Shown one piece after another: positions 32,301 through 45,779 of a stretch of 61,182 bases of DNA. A program made the position numbers and the translations under genes. This DNA comes from Acanthaster planci. Its lineage: Eukaryota; Echinodermata; Asteroidea; Valvatida; Acanthasteridae. Each line of letters starts with the position of its first letter. The stretch's first letter is position 1. Where the stretch lies: contig NW_019091381.1 in assembly GCF_001949145.1 (NCBI RefSeq), forward strand, positions 1,184,731 to 1,245,912. The letters run 5' to 3'. The notes below the pieces were generated by a model. That model made no database searches, had not been told where the DNA came from, and worked only from the letters and a program-made list of their open reading frames with translations.

Positions 32301-33589
32301 TGAAATGTCTGATACTAACTCCTAGGATGTATTCCAGCATTCATCATGACTGACTACAAATTTCCAAACAAGTAAACACAGGCTTCTGTACACATAAATG
32401 TACATGCATTACTGTACATGTACATATTACATGGAGTTTTGGTACTGACTGACCTAACCAATCTGCTCTGTGTGCAACAAAAGAGGGTGTATTTTTTGGG
32501 GTACTCACTGCATAAGCGCGCATTTATAATGGAGATCAATTGCGCATTTTAACGCAGAGCACGCTGAGTACACGTAACAAATTTATTCCTTAATATATGG
32601 TCTTTACGTACATGCAGAATGTGCGCAAGAACCCACTTGGAAAACACTACCATCTGTCTTTCCTTTGCCGCTTGGGGGTGCACTTCAACTCCGGGCAGAT
32701 ATATCTACATTTTATAAGGTATCAAGATGTCAATTAAAATGAACATTGAATGCACAGAAACTATTTTCATTAACCCTTTTGAACCTTTTCAGATCTACAA
32801 TTACACATACTAATAAAGATAAATGATTCTCTTGTATTTTACTGGCGTTTCTAATTTTTCTACAAAGTGTAAACTCGAAGGAATAGAATGTCAGCAAATG
32901 AATCAGGTTTGGTTATCAGAAATTTGTGTCTCCTTTCATTACTAATGATATATTTCTTCCTACGTTTGTTAGAGTAGGATTTATAAAGATCGTGCTAACA
33001 TTCAGAATTCCAGCGCACTGCCTGCGTCAAAATCACCACTATCGTAAACCAGCTCATATTTCTCCCCTTTGAATGTTGTAAATCAATGTTGCCAGCACAC
33101 AACATCATCAGGCGGCAAAATGCACAGTTAAGGATAGTCACAGGGGATTGCACTTACATGTATGGCCCAAATTTTCTGTTGCTTCTAAGAAAAGCTGGGT
33201 TGGAAATGACCTGGAAAGATTTATTGATTCCACAATGCAACTTAAGTAAGACAAAATGAACATCCATGCAAGGTGGAAATTCTAAAAGCCTACTGGTGAA
33301 TGGAAGGTTTGACAGCTTTTTTCTTAAACTGGTTCATTTAACTGCAATTCAGGGAACAGAAAAGAGTAGCCATTTTTTCCAGCATAGGAAAGGAAATAGA
33401 AGACTGAAGAACTTTCCTGCTGCATGTATATTGTTAAAAGCTACTCCAAATTGATAATTTTAGGCCAAAAAAATTATTAAAAAATATGTACGTAAAGTAC
33501 ATTAAACATGAATGTGCAATAGCCATGTATGCATGAACATGTTAAACCTCATGACAAAACTCATTAGAAAAATGATTGGGCGCTAATTT
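26344..33589. other. Non-coding stretch within the putative long stomatin intron
   Basis: No exon supported. The DNA is AT-rich, with a small perfect 10-bp hairpin near 27331-27365, an A-run at about 29104, and many ACATGTA palindromes. A more complex patch at 29180-29440 is open on the + strand for 76 codons, but its residues are compositionally odd and unrecognised. Confidence 0.5.
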
Positions 33590-33925
33590 ACCACTTGCAC
33601 CGTGACGTCACCGAGCACGATATATTTTTAATGCTCCAGCCCCCTGTGATGGTAAATCATACACGTGCGCGGCACTGGCATGTTTCGCATCAGGGACTGC
33701 AACTATGTACAAAATATGACATATTTATGCTTCAGGCAAAGGGTGACACATTGCAGACAAGCTGATGGGAGCGGGCCACCAAGGGAAACATAATTGTGAG
33801 AATAAACACCCGTTGGAGTTGATCACAGTGGCTGATAGTCCATAAAGAGGCGTTAAACTGAGACATTCGTACATCTTTGTGGCAACGACAGGCCAACAAG
33901 GTCAGGATCATGTTGATTATACTCA
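33590..33925. promoter_or_regulatory. Possible regulatory island with a perfect CRE palindrome
   Basis: This patch has higher sequence complexity and GC than its surroundings and no repeat signature. It contains GTGACGTCAC at 33602-33611, the full cAMP-response element palindrome, and a nearby CACGTG E-box-like site. Its role as an enhancer of the surrounding gene is inference. Conservation is untested. Confidence 0.3.
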
Positions 33926-34536
33926 AATGTGATTACCAGTCACATAGCTCCCCTGAATTCTAATAGCCAACAGTATCTCTCCGCAGAATATTCTGAAGGT
34001 ACGTGTATAAATATTCATGTACATAATTGATTTACGAAGCATGATTCATTCAAAGGTCTTCTGGTTTAAATTTTTGGCTCACACATGAATACACGTATCT
34101 CTTTGAATTGATATTTGCCAATATGCTCCGACGTCTTTGTACTCTTGCAATACATATTTATTTAGATTCCATGTTCTTCATTATTATTATTTTTTTTATA
34201 CTCTGGGCATCCCCTTTCTGGTTTGAATGGGCATGTGGTGTGAGGGTGGTTGACACCAGTCAGTAGGCTGTGTGCAGGATTATAACCAAAATTATTAAAT
34301 CAAAAGGATTCTATTCAAAATACCCCGGAACAAAACAAACACAAAGGCAAAACAGAAGAAAAGCAAAACTATTTTCTTTTACGAAGCTTCTGTAACAGTT
34401 TGTAAGGACCCCCCTCCCCCGAAATCAATGACAAGGAATAACCCGAGTTAATGTAAGTCATATATGAAACAGGCTTCCATCATTCCAAAGCTATGGCTCC
34501 AAGTACATTTATGTTTACTATCAGCACTAGCCCCAG

Positions 34537-34708
34537 ATTTAGAACCAAAATACAGAGGGGGGCAGGGCAAATTTCTTTTTGGGGTGGGTTAACAACTTTG
34601 GAAACTTGGTATTTAACCAGAGAATATTTAGAACCAAAATACAGAGGGGGGCAGGGCAAATTTCTTGTTGGGGTGGGTTAACAACTTTGAAAAACTTTGT
34701 ATTTAACC
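34537..34708. repeat. Tandem duplication, about 89-bp unit, two copies
   Basis: Two head-to-tail copies start ATTTAGAACCAAAATACAGA at 34537 and 34626. They differ by only a few substitutions and one single-base indel. Each holds GGGGGGCAGGGCAAATTTCT and GGGGTGGGTTAACAACTTTG. The high identity suggests a recent duplication. Confidence 0.9.
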
Positions 34709-35323
34709 TTTTATGGTCTTTCTGAGAGTGGGGGTTACATATTGGTGTTCGTGCACTCTGTTGGAAGGAACTGTCTGTCATTAGTCCCCCCCCCCAATAT
34801 TTGGGTGATGGTCCCTGTTGACCCTCTTTCCTTGGATCTGCCTTGCTCTTACCCAAACTTTGACCTACACTGTGCAAGTACATGTAGCTCTAGAAATAAG
34901 ACTCTAATTCCGTCTCACTTGGTTATCAATTGGTATACACCCGAGGTTTAATTTAACATAAGCAGATTTCATAGCTTGGCAAAGGGAGACTTGCATGTAC
35001 CTCGACCAGCCATCATTTTGTGAGGACCAAAATCATTGTGGGGACAGCAGAAAGTCCACATAACTCGGTCCTGATTTGCCTAGAATTATACCAGGAAAGT
35101 TTCCTGTAACATGGCAGCAGCCTATCTAGTACATCTCACGGCTTGCATGCTTAATGCAAAAGGACATCTGTACTGACACTGTAATCAGATAACAGTGATC
35201 CTAAGAGTACCACTCCATGACTGGCAAAATCAGGGAATTTGGGCTCTGCCCAAATGTTACCTCGGACTATTACTTCTAAAGTACAACACTGCACAAACCA
35301 CGCATGTACACGCACATGTACGT

Positions 35324-35572
35324 GGGTAATTCCAGAAACTGAGGGTCCAAAAGTGTGCCATTTTTGTGTCCCCGTAACCGTACATCTGACCTTTGTTATT
35401 TGACATGGAAATCACCGGAATTGATTGCAAACTATTACTCTTTGTTTGGCAGGTAATTCGCATTAATCCATCACTCTCAGAAATTAGAAAATGTGTTCTA
35501 AACTTACAAAATCACATTATCAGATGTAACAGGGACACAAAAAAAATGGGCTCCTAATTTCTGGAAATACCC
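35324..35572. mobile_element. Inverted-repeat MITE family A, copy 2 (most complete)
   Basis: 249 bases, beginning GGGTAATTCCAGAAACTGAG and ending with the inverse of GGGTATTTCCAGAAATTAGG. The inverted arms extend about 55-60 bases (through TGTGTCCC...ACATCTGA). The flanking octamers ATGTACGT and ATGTACAT match at 7 of 8, suggesting an 8-bp target duplication, though the local ACATGTAC-rich sequence makes this weak. Confidence 0.85.
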
Positions 35573-36338
35573 ATGTACATGTACCCCTCCATTCAAGTGT
35601 GTGTACATGTACATCGTGTGCACGCACATGTATGGTACAAGTGCATACACTGTACATGCATATATGCAGAGTCAAGGCTCCTGACTGATCAAAATTATTA
35701 ATCAAATCAACAACATTTCACCATGACAATTAAACACAAATGGTTATCTGATATGAGAAGTTTTCCTAAACTCCATCAGCAAATCCAACAAACAGCACGT
35801 CATAATTACCAGACTTGTTATTTTAAGCCTGGTACAGAGCAACAAATCAAATAAACAAACCAGGTCCATCTGGATATATTTACATGAACCAATCAACACT
35901 GGTTGCTTGTTGTCATCTGAAAGATGTTAGTATCAAACCAACGAGCTAAGTTATTCAATCATTTCTGCTTCAAAGTTTCAGAGGTAAATGCAAGTTTTTG
36001 TTTCCTCTTGCAGCAAAAAGTCAGCCAAAGTGAATGGATAATTCCAACTCTTTACTTGTCGAGTACATGTACGCAGACCAGCTCAAAAACCATTTCTTTC
36101 AAACTCGCCATCAGGCTAAGTCAGGATTTCACACTGTGACACCAAAGGTCATTCCATAATTTGAGGCTCACAAACACTGCAATGCAAAGCTAAATGAATC
36201 GCACTTAATCACAATGCACAAAAATACGTTCAAAGTTTCTCATTCCCAGTTACAATTTTTCAAATGAAATATTCCCTCAAATTAGTTTCAAAATGTTCTT
36301 TTGTAACCAAAGTTTTTAAAAGTGATATTTAACACTAC

Positions 36339-36417
36339 CTGGTACAAAAAAGAGCGAAGATGATGTCTTCCGTTCTCCTTTACGAGTGAAACTCAGATGA
36401 TCACTTCGTCCTCTCAT
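36339..36417 (-). CDS. Candidate additional alternative first exon of stomatin
   Basis: On the minus strand an ATG with A at -3 opens 26 codons (MRGRSDHLSFTRKGERKTSS then SLFFVP) and ends at CAG|GTAGTG in phase 1 with a G. That is exactly the phase and base needed to join stomatin exon 2. The predicted N-terminus is basic and Ser/Thr-rich. There is no homology support, and the donor is only moderate. A chance ATG-to-donor run of this length is quite possible. Confidence 0.25.
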
Positions 36418-39001
36418 CTTTACAGAAACCAAATCCACTAATCTAACTCAGTAAAGATCCACAACAAATCCTCAAGACATGAAGCAGCTCCCAGACAGAT
36501 GAATTACGACAAGAAATGAAATTGCAGGATAAGTGTCATAGTTTGTTGGAGATGGTTACAAATACGATATGGCGGCCTGTTTGCAGCCATGTATACTTGG
36601 GTTTGGATGTTAAGATGCGGTCGCCTTGACTGCGATGTGCATCACCAGTGTCTCCAACACTCTGGGTTTTCTACCAATTAGATTAGGTGGAGAGTTGGTT
36701 TCAGACTGTACCATGTCAGCTGGAGAGGGGTGTTGGAGTCTGGTAGTCGTACTCCACCATGATTCAATCCGACCAACTTGGCGATTAGTGTGATTTCTTC
36801 CACATCTGTGAAATCCACAAACACGAACTTGCGGGCAGTATGAGTTGGCAGATACGCAGGTTAACTTAATTCAATAGCCACGGTGATGACATACAGTGAT
36901 GAGTCCAAAAACTGTCTCCTCCCACTGACAGAATGGTCCAGTTCTCTCTGTTTGTAATGTTGCTTCAAAAGACATGCGGTACTACTTTATCATTGGGTTT
37001 TACATCTGTCTTGCTATAATTTCTGCCTGCAGCCTCTCGGCCTTTGTGACTCCATTACATTCACAACAAGGTTCATAACCTTTCCAGATCTATTTTTTTT
37101 CAATCAGAGAGAAGAAAGCTGATGAACTGATTTGAACTTTTGAAGGCTGCAATGGGGGGGGTAAAGTAAGATCACAGGCACCACGTGCATTAGGCCATAT
37201 TTATACCGTTAAAATCAAGCAATAACATTACCACTGAATTGTTAAAAACCTGTTACTGGATTTTTATATTCTGGATTAAGCACTGAAGAAGTTACAATGC
37301 TACTTTTTCTACTTGTAAACACAACGAACAGACATCTGTCTGACAACAAAAGCCAAATTTATTAATTATGAAACTTTTGTTTTGGAATATATGTAGGCCT
37401 TTGGATTACACAGCTTCAAGTTCCAATCTACTGCCCATAGTTGTTTTATTCCCTTTTGCTATACCACGTGCAGTTTGTGTACATTTCTGAAAGCAATTTA
37501 CAAATATCAACTCCTCAATTGAATTAAAAACCAAATTGCGACCAATTAACTGAATTGTTCACGCCAACGGTTGCCTTCTTGAACCTGGAATACATTAATC
37601 TTTTACCAAGGAGCCGGGAGTTCTGATGGGCATTATCAGCTTGGAATGTGCCGGATTGGACTGGCCCCCTCACCCCCAATGAGAGAGGAATTTGGACGAC
37701 GTAAGACAGACTTGACCTTAAAAGAAGCATCTTAAAGAGAAGTTCTAGTCAGGCAATTTGCTTCCAATTGCATTGAGCAGCCAAGACGCTGGCTTCTATT
37801 ATACTCCTCCAAACCAACAATTCAGTAAGTCCCGAGCAGAGTATTCTTACCTTAATCATGTCAAAAATCAAAAACACACACACACAAAACCAAAATACTT
37901 AAGAAAAAACCATGAAAAAAAAGCCAAAAACAAGCGGTGCCTCTGGCCTAGTGCCTCACATCCAGAATTGCACTCCTCAAAATAACAAAATGAAACAAAC
38001 AAAAAAATAAAAACTTGTAAATACATTTAAAACAAATCCTTATGAGAAAGTCTACTATTAATTTTTTTTTAAAGGGGTACCATACTCCACAAATACATGT
38101 GTTCACATTCTTCAACAACTACTTCCCATTGACAGCTCTTGTTTGTAAAGTTCTCAATAAGTATGTAACACATAGGGCATTTTTATTCTAATCCAAATCT
38201 GATGGGCTTCATCTTTGTTCTTCTTTTAGATCCAGAAATGTAGGTTTTCCTTCACACTTGTCAATCGGCCTCTGGTGGACATGTGGTAGACAGGGCAAGA
38301 GGCCCAAAATTGGCATCCTGGTTGCTAAGCTACAGGGGTTTCTTAGTGATGACTGTTTCTTACCCCCCCCAACAGATGCCATTTAAACATCTATCATATT
38401 GAAATTCTTTCCATACACTGGTGACTTTCTGGGAGCATCTGTCTACAAGGAGTCTGGTTCATCTCGGCCTGGTATGCTCTCACAGGAAAACCACTGAGAA
38501 ATTCTCTCATGGACTGCAGCGGGAATTTGTTTGGCAGAGTTAAAAAAACTTTAGTGTGGCACGTATTTTGAACTTTGTGATAATTTGTGGTGATGACATC
38601 TCACATATTCCAAGGGTCCTAGTTTAATTTGCCTATAGGTCACATGGTCTACTTGTTGTTAGGAAACTGCACAAATCAAGCAATGATTTCAAAAATAAGA
38701 TCCGTCATCTTAGGAACCTCTGAGAGCAAAGAAAAAAATGACAAAGAAAATGACCAAAAACCTAATGTTTTAAACTGCAATTTTGCATTATTAAACCTTG
38801 CATGATGCAAAAAAATATGTGATGTAGCACAATGTCAGAAATGTTTTCCAGAATGTGAGATTTTTTTACCTGCAATTAAATTCGAATCCTCAGTTCTGAT
38901 TGGTCAATCCATGGCAAAAAGCAATGTGATATTGTTCTATATTGCACTGTCCATGCTGCACCTGAACAGTGACAGAATTCACAGTAAATGCAACAATGGA
39001 G

Positions 39002-39024
39002 CATTTATTTATTTATTTTTTTTA
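39002..39024. repeat. Short TTTA/T-rich simple repeat
   Basis: Three TTTA units followed by a T run. Low-complexity sequence without further meaning. Confidence 0.7.
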
Positions 39025-42000
39025 ATTCAGCCTCGTGGTATGGTAGACTTGTAATACACAGATGCACTATATTATTCTGCATTCCACAGCACTTTCATGA
39101 TAATTAATGGCATATACTTGCACAGGCAGTAAGTGAAAAAAAGTCTGTAAAAAGGAGTAAAGCTTTTCTTTAACTCATTCACATAAAGATAAAGAGAAAT
39201 GAGCTTATCCCTGCAAAGATGAAGGAATGCAGGCTTATGATTCTGGGTGCTTAAACTTTATCTGACTGTGATCTGACAGAGACTACTCAAGTTTAATCCA
39301 TCTACCACATTGTATTGGTAAGCTTTCTGTTTTGACAGGAATTCAAGCCTCATAATAGCCTGGAATTGACTGCTAATGGAGAAATTGGAATGTTAATCAG
39401 GTTTGTAGACTAAATGTGTTTTGTTTTGTTTTGTAATTAGACCACCAAGTGTGTCAAGCGCTGTCATAACATTTCAGGCTCCGATTATTCATCAGAGGGA
39501 AGGCTACTGACAGCTAGGGAGCCCTCTCTTGGCAAGATTGGGAAAATTCAAAGGAAAGTTTTTTGGATTACATACTGACTGTGAAACAAACAAAAACTAC
39601 AAACAAGGGTGCGATTGGATGAAATGAAATATCCAGGAAACAGTCATCAAGGGTTTGATCAGGGCCCCACAGCAGCAAAGGATCTACAAGTATGTTGGCT
39701 TAAAAGCAACCCTTGAAGTACCCATTTCTTGTGGTCTAATAAAATCAAAGTCAGGGTTTTTCTGATTTTGAATATACCATCTGAAAATTTCTGAAATCAG
39801 GAATATCATGAAGAAAACCAGGAGAAATCCTGACAAATCTGTTCTCACCCCTGTAAAAAAAACTGCCCCCGGTGGGTGCTATGGGCTATAAATGCCACAT
39901 TTTAAATTTTCAGGGCCCAACTTTTGGGGCAAATAACTTTAGAATCCTCAGAAATTTCCAACAAAGTTTGTTAATTTTGCCTACCAAATTTAATGCTGCG
40001 CAGGGGAAACATGCAAATTTATTAAATTTGGAAGAGTGATTTCTCACTTATAAAATAAACAAAGTGAAATAAATTAAGGGCAGACCTCTCTATGCGCTTG
40101 AATGCAACGTTTCATTCATGAAATTCAATGCATAAGATTGGAAATATTTATAATGTCACACTGAATGATGTCAGCCAATCAGCAGGCATAGTTTGAAATC
40201 ACTCTTCAATCAGTGTTGGGTCAAGCGGCATCTCAGTGTTTAGAAAACCGTTGGACACTCTGCTTGAAATTGGTGTACCAACATTTGTGTTACACCATTC
40301 ATGAATGCAGAAGTGTTTTAAATAAAAAGCATTTCAAACACACTACATGTCTGTTTTTTGGCAAAACTAAATGAAGTTGACAAAATCCTTGCATTGGAAT
40401 CCGAATCTTATCATATGTAGAAATTTACAGTTGGTATTCTTCTCCATGCTGTACATGTACACTGTAAAAAAGGACATGACATGGAAACATAAATCAATTC
40501 ATTAAAGTAAATACAAATATGAACCAGAAGTCTAGAGAGAAATGAAGTCTACAGTACATGAAAAGTGTGAGAGAGAAAGAGAACCATAAAATGCTGTGAC
40601 AGTACGAGGCTGAACAATCACAAATCTTCTGCCTTTTCCCCACACACCATGGTCAATAAGTACATGTACCACCATAAATGAATGAAATCTGAGACAACGT
40701 TCTTGAAAGCCAAAGTGACAAAGCCCCCCTATGCTCAGCATAACGATCCAACTATCTTGGACAAAGAAAAACTAACCACGGAGCTTATCGCGGAAACATG
40801 TATCGGATGTCTCGGCTTTTATAGCACTGGTGACAGATGTAAATCTGAGAGGATTCTGCCCTGAGAAAAAGATTCTTTTTAGTTTGTCCTTTTAAGAGAT
40901 TATTATCTGGTACAATGTAAGTCAAGACGATTTATGGATTTAGGCTATTTTTCCTATCCATATTCGTTTTCACACATGTATGTCGCAGATGATACAAACA
41001 AGGTTTCTGAATAGGACAAAGTGTTTCTGGTGAATGTGTCGCGATTCTGTAGAAATCTACGGGCATGATGGTTGCTGTCCAATTTTCTTGTGAACAAATA
41101 CTTAACAACTCCACTCACCACTCTACATCGGTAGGTGGCACAAACATACATGTACTGTAGACAGAATGTTGCCTTTTTTCTGAAAAAGTTCACCTCTTTT
41201 TTAAAATTGAATGAAAACTGTTTATAGATAGAGTCTACACAACAGTCAGCTTTCTCTGAATCCATATTAAAGTCTAATCAGATTAGAACTGATCTTTGTA
41301 CTGCAGAATCCTGGGATTTATTGATCTAACAAGCACTCAGTCCGAGCCTTGTCCAAGCCCATCTCACATAACATCCTGTACTGGCTCAGAAGGGTGTCAA
41401 TGTTTGCTTGCTTTGTGAGTAGTAATCTACCTGGGTACCTCAGACCAAAAAAATGAAATGAATATTTCGACATAAACAGAATATTTCAGAGGGCTATTAC
41501 CCAGGGAAGCTGCTTTTCAACTCTAAGCAAATTTAGTATTGAAGTGGTCACCATGGAGAAAAGATGACTGCAATTTTCAACAAATTGTCTTCCAGGATTT
41601 ATTCTTAAAGGGCCTAAGCAATATATTTTTCTAAGATAATTTTTGGGGGTAACTTTACATTGCTCTCTGCACTCCTCTTGGATTGAGTGTATTGAAAAGC
41701 AAATATTTAAAATTTTCCATACTTTTCCAGACAAGTGAAGGCATTGTTACCTCAATGTCATTCTGGGAAGGTTCATTTTAAAGATTATATATATTCAAGT
41801 CGTGAGCCAAAAAACTTTTTCATCAAAAACATTTTCTGAGAAAATGTTGGTTGCTTACTTCTTGCCATGACTACGGTACCCATGGCAACAAAGAATTTCC
41901 ACAGAAAAGGAAACTGAAGTCAGCAATGTATAACATATTCAAACAATATTTTATGCATTAATCAACATATTACAGAGTGCACAATAATACCACAGTCTTG

Positions 42001-45000
42001 CTCATGAATAGGTAAATACATGTATCATTAACATAAAACCAAAATGGCACTGAAATGTCTTCTAAAATAGCGGACCAAAAATTGAAAATAAGGTTGAGAA
42101 ATAAAGGTGTGTTTCATCTTTAAGGGCTGTAAAAGATGAAAATTGCATAAATCCTTTTAATTATTCTCAAACCGTACTCTTATCATTGTTTATCTGCTTC
42201 CAAAAATCGCAGTCAGCTGGATAACAAACCACCAAGAAAGGTGTGAACAATTAACCAATTCACCGAGAAATGTGCTTTAAACATGTAAGACTGTAATTTA
42301 TACACCGGTACTTCGCCAACTTAATGCAATCACTCAAAAAACAACCAACTGAAGAAACAACATGTGCTGTACAATGTATGTGCACCAGGAATTTTCCTCA
42401 ACATGACAGGACTGCCAACAGCGCTAGCCCAACACTGGGTATAAAGCAGTTTGACTGTGAGAAAAGATGAAGTCACTGCTTCCTACTCCTTATCTGGACA
42501 CGGTCCTACCCGTATGTGTTCTATGCATATACACACCAGTAATAAGAGTAACATTAACAATCAGTTATAGCGCATATTACAATATGCCTCTATGCACTGA
42601 ATGTCGGTATGCGCTCATTACATCCATGTAATAACATCACGGCAGCTGTGATAACAGTCGATACAATTGGTTTTCCCCACAGACCTGGTTAAAGACAAAT
42701 GTTTTCCATGCTTATTAAGGTCGGGACTTAAATGGACGTGCATGCCAGTGTGGAGTGAATCGGTTGTTTATGATTTGATTCTTGTTTTCCTAATATTTAG
42801 AGAGAAAAATCCCACGTGGGTATGACTGTGAATGTAACAAGAAATGTACGATGAGCATCACACTGAAAGCACGGCGGTTGGCAATAAGTGCTTGCGATAA
42901 GACTCCATCAGTTGCATCTCCAGCTATCACAAATCCCTTTCCCACATGCAATCTCGTACTTGATCTCATTTGAGCAGTTAGCTTCCCATTCGGTCCGGTT
43001 ACCCTGTGGCATGACGAGATTCCATCCCTATTCTCTACTCGTTTCATCTTGAGACGAACGAAGAGAAATGGTATCAGTGCACGTCTGTCATGACAACCCA
43101 GGGATATACATGTAGATGTACCGTACCATACCATGCTTCTATTAAAATGGGATGAAACTACTGGCAATTAATTAATCCTTTTTAAGGACTGGTTTACCCG
43201 ATGGTTGAGCCAAACAAGGTAAACGTGACACAATTTCCATTATTCTTTTCATCAAAGTACGATGATACATGTATTGCAAATCCTGCTCTGTAAGTCACGT
43301 CCAAAGACAAAAAGAAAAATGAGAAACAATGAGGGCATGTACAAGATGAATAACACCTTGTACAAATGCATGATCACCAACTACAAGTTGCCTATAAAAT
43401 TTAATCAGCAAAAATTATGCTAAGTTAGCAGAGTACAGGAAGAGAGCCCTCTGGTGACACTAGCTTGCCGACACAAAGTATGAATGGGAAATGTACAGTA
43501 CATGTATGATATGTACCGGTTCATGTGTTTATTTGCAATGAGTGAAATCCTGAAAACACATTTCAATATTGTGAAGTTTTACTCTGAAACAATGTTGAAG
43601 TTTTGTAGAAGAGTGCGCAACCTGTTTAAAAAGCAAATCAAATTAGGGGGAAGTAGTCTCGAGTGATTTTAACTTCCACAGGAGTGGATTTTTGTTTTCG
43701 CAGGGAACAAATACAGCATCATATAACAGACACTTTTCAGGGAAGGAGCCATTTAAAATTTCAATTTGACATTTTTGGGGAACATACATACGAAGCATGT
43801 TGTGAATACATGAAAAGCTGTCAGGCTGGAATGGAGACTACTCATATACCCCAGCCTCAGTGACAGCAAACGTACAACCATTTCCAGTGATCCGTTGCTT
43901 TTCACGGTTGGCTGCGAGGGGAAGCAGTGCGACAGGCGTTCAAGTGCCAAATAAACATGGCTTAGACAAACTGCAAAATCCCGAGGCAAACTGATTCGAC
44001 GTGAGAAAACAGCACTACATGTTTGTGTAGATAAATAAGAGGGCATAGAGGCACATCTTAACCACTTTGACTATGTTGCAATTAAGCAAGGAGATATGAC
44101 GTCAAAACATCAAAAACGTCATAAAAACAGGAAGAATATTTTCGGTTTTTTTTTAACTGAGAGATACATGTATGCTACCTTTACCTTAGTTCTTCACTTT
44201 GCCCTGACCTGATTATTAAAAAAAAAATTGAGACAGAAATTCCCACTTAAAAATATGTCCACAGAGGTTCACCTGCATTTGAGATGCCCCATTTTTTGCA
44301 AGTACAAGGCCGTCCCACTTTACAAACGCTGAATCTGCCACCTTTCAAGACAAGCTAACAATTCCTTGGCAACTTTATTCCTTGTAACAACTAATCTCGA
44401 TTACAAAAAAATTATAAACACCTCTGAAAAAATCTGCCTTTCTATTATGAGACTTCACAAGTGCTTTATGCTAGGAATGATTTAGATTTCATGGAGAAAA
44501 AAAAACAAAAGAGGGAATTGGAAAAAACACCCCTCCTCCCCAAAGTAAAGGTACATATTGAGGCTTCATGAATATCCTATACATCCTTGGCATGCATGGA
44601 TGCAACAACTGCAGTATAACAGGAATTATAATTGTGCTTGTTTGTCGCCCTCTTTGTAAATGTTTTATGACCGACCTGTATCATGATTGTGAATATTACA
44701 TTAACTTGAAATTATGAATGAAAGTTTGACCAAGGCTAGTACAGGGTTCTTCGTGCAAGGCATATGAGAAATTCAAGCTTTAAAATTTATGCCTCAAAAT
44801 TTCCCCTGTGTATTTTAACATACCGCTGGAAGTATTGCTTACAAGGTCAGATTTTTAAATGAGAAGGAAGTAGCAAAAGCCTCTTCTAGTTTTTAAGTTG
44901 CAAAATAATTCAAGCTCTCAGAATGTAAAGCCTTCATCTTTCATGATTCTTCAATAAAACTGAGGAGCTGCCAATCACAACATACCAAACTTTTACTTGT

Positions 45001-45779
45001 TAAATGTCGCGAGATTCCTTGCAAATTAGTGTTTTAAAACAAAAATCAAAACACAAAACAAAACAGAAACATTCCTTTGATGGCACACGTTGAGTAGAAA
45101 GCTCACATACCTACTCTACTCCTGTAATACAGGCCCTGCCGTCGTTATTTGACTGCTGAACCTGGCTCCATATACCAGTAGTCTTGGCAAGATGGAGTGA
45201 TTGTTAATGCGTAAGGAAGTGCTTCATAATGGCCCTTAAAGTGCACCGGACTTGCAGCAATTTTCACAATTACATGCAAGCCATAAATAAAAAACCGATG
45301 AAGAAGTATACATGGTCGTGACAGATCTACTGACTGGCACTTCAGAGATTTGCTGTATGCCTATCATGAAAATCATTTTTCAGACAAATTCTTTTTCGGT
45401 CATTTTTTCAGTTCTTATACATGTACGTTTGTGTACCCCAATAACTGGGTGATAATGCAGGAGTGGTGATAATCTTGAGTTTTTAGTGAGAAATTTTATT
45501 TTTATCTAGCACTGCGTAAAAAAGTAAGTGGCTACAGAAAAGCAAATTTTGTTACATCTGTAGCTATTATTTAAATTTGCCAGCTTATGCGCATTACCAT
45601 TTTGATAATGTACACATGTAAATTAATATCCTAAGTACTTCAGTACAAGTGCAATGAATAATGCATGAACCACATAATACATGTACCTGACAGAATTATA
45701 CATTTGAACATGTCAATGGCAGTCACTGCAGACTGACAGGACTAGCACTGAATAATGCATTACTACTTATGAATAATGG

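Larger units (their letters stand above)
33926..36338. other. Non-coding stretch with tandem duplication and MITE copy
   Basis: Contains a T-rich/ATT run near 34180, the tandem duplication at 34537-34708 and MITE family A copy 2. Around it, at 35280-35670, ACATGT and GCATGT palindromes are especially dense. No exon seen. Confidence 0.5.

Noticed and set aside
41760-42125. Possible transposon with AAAGAT/ATCTTTAA ends
   Set aside because: The end matches are too short, and nothing else in the interval supports an element.
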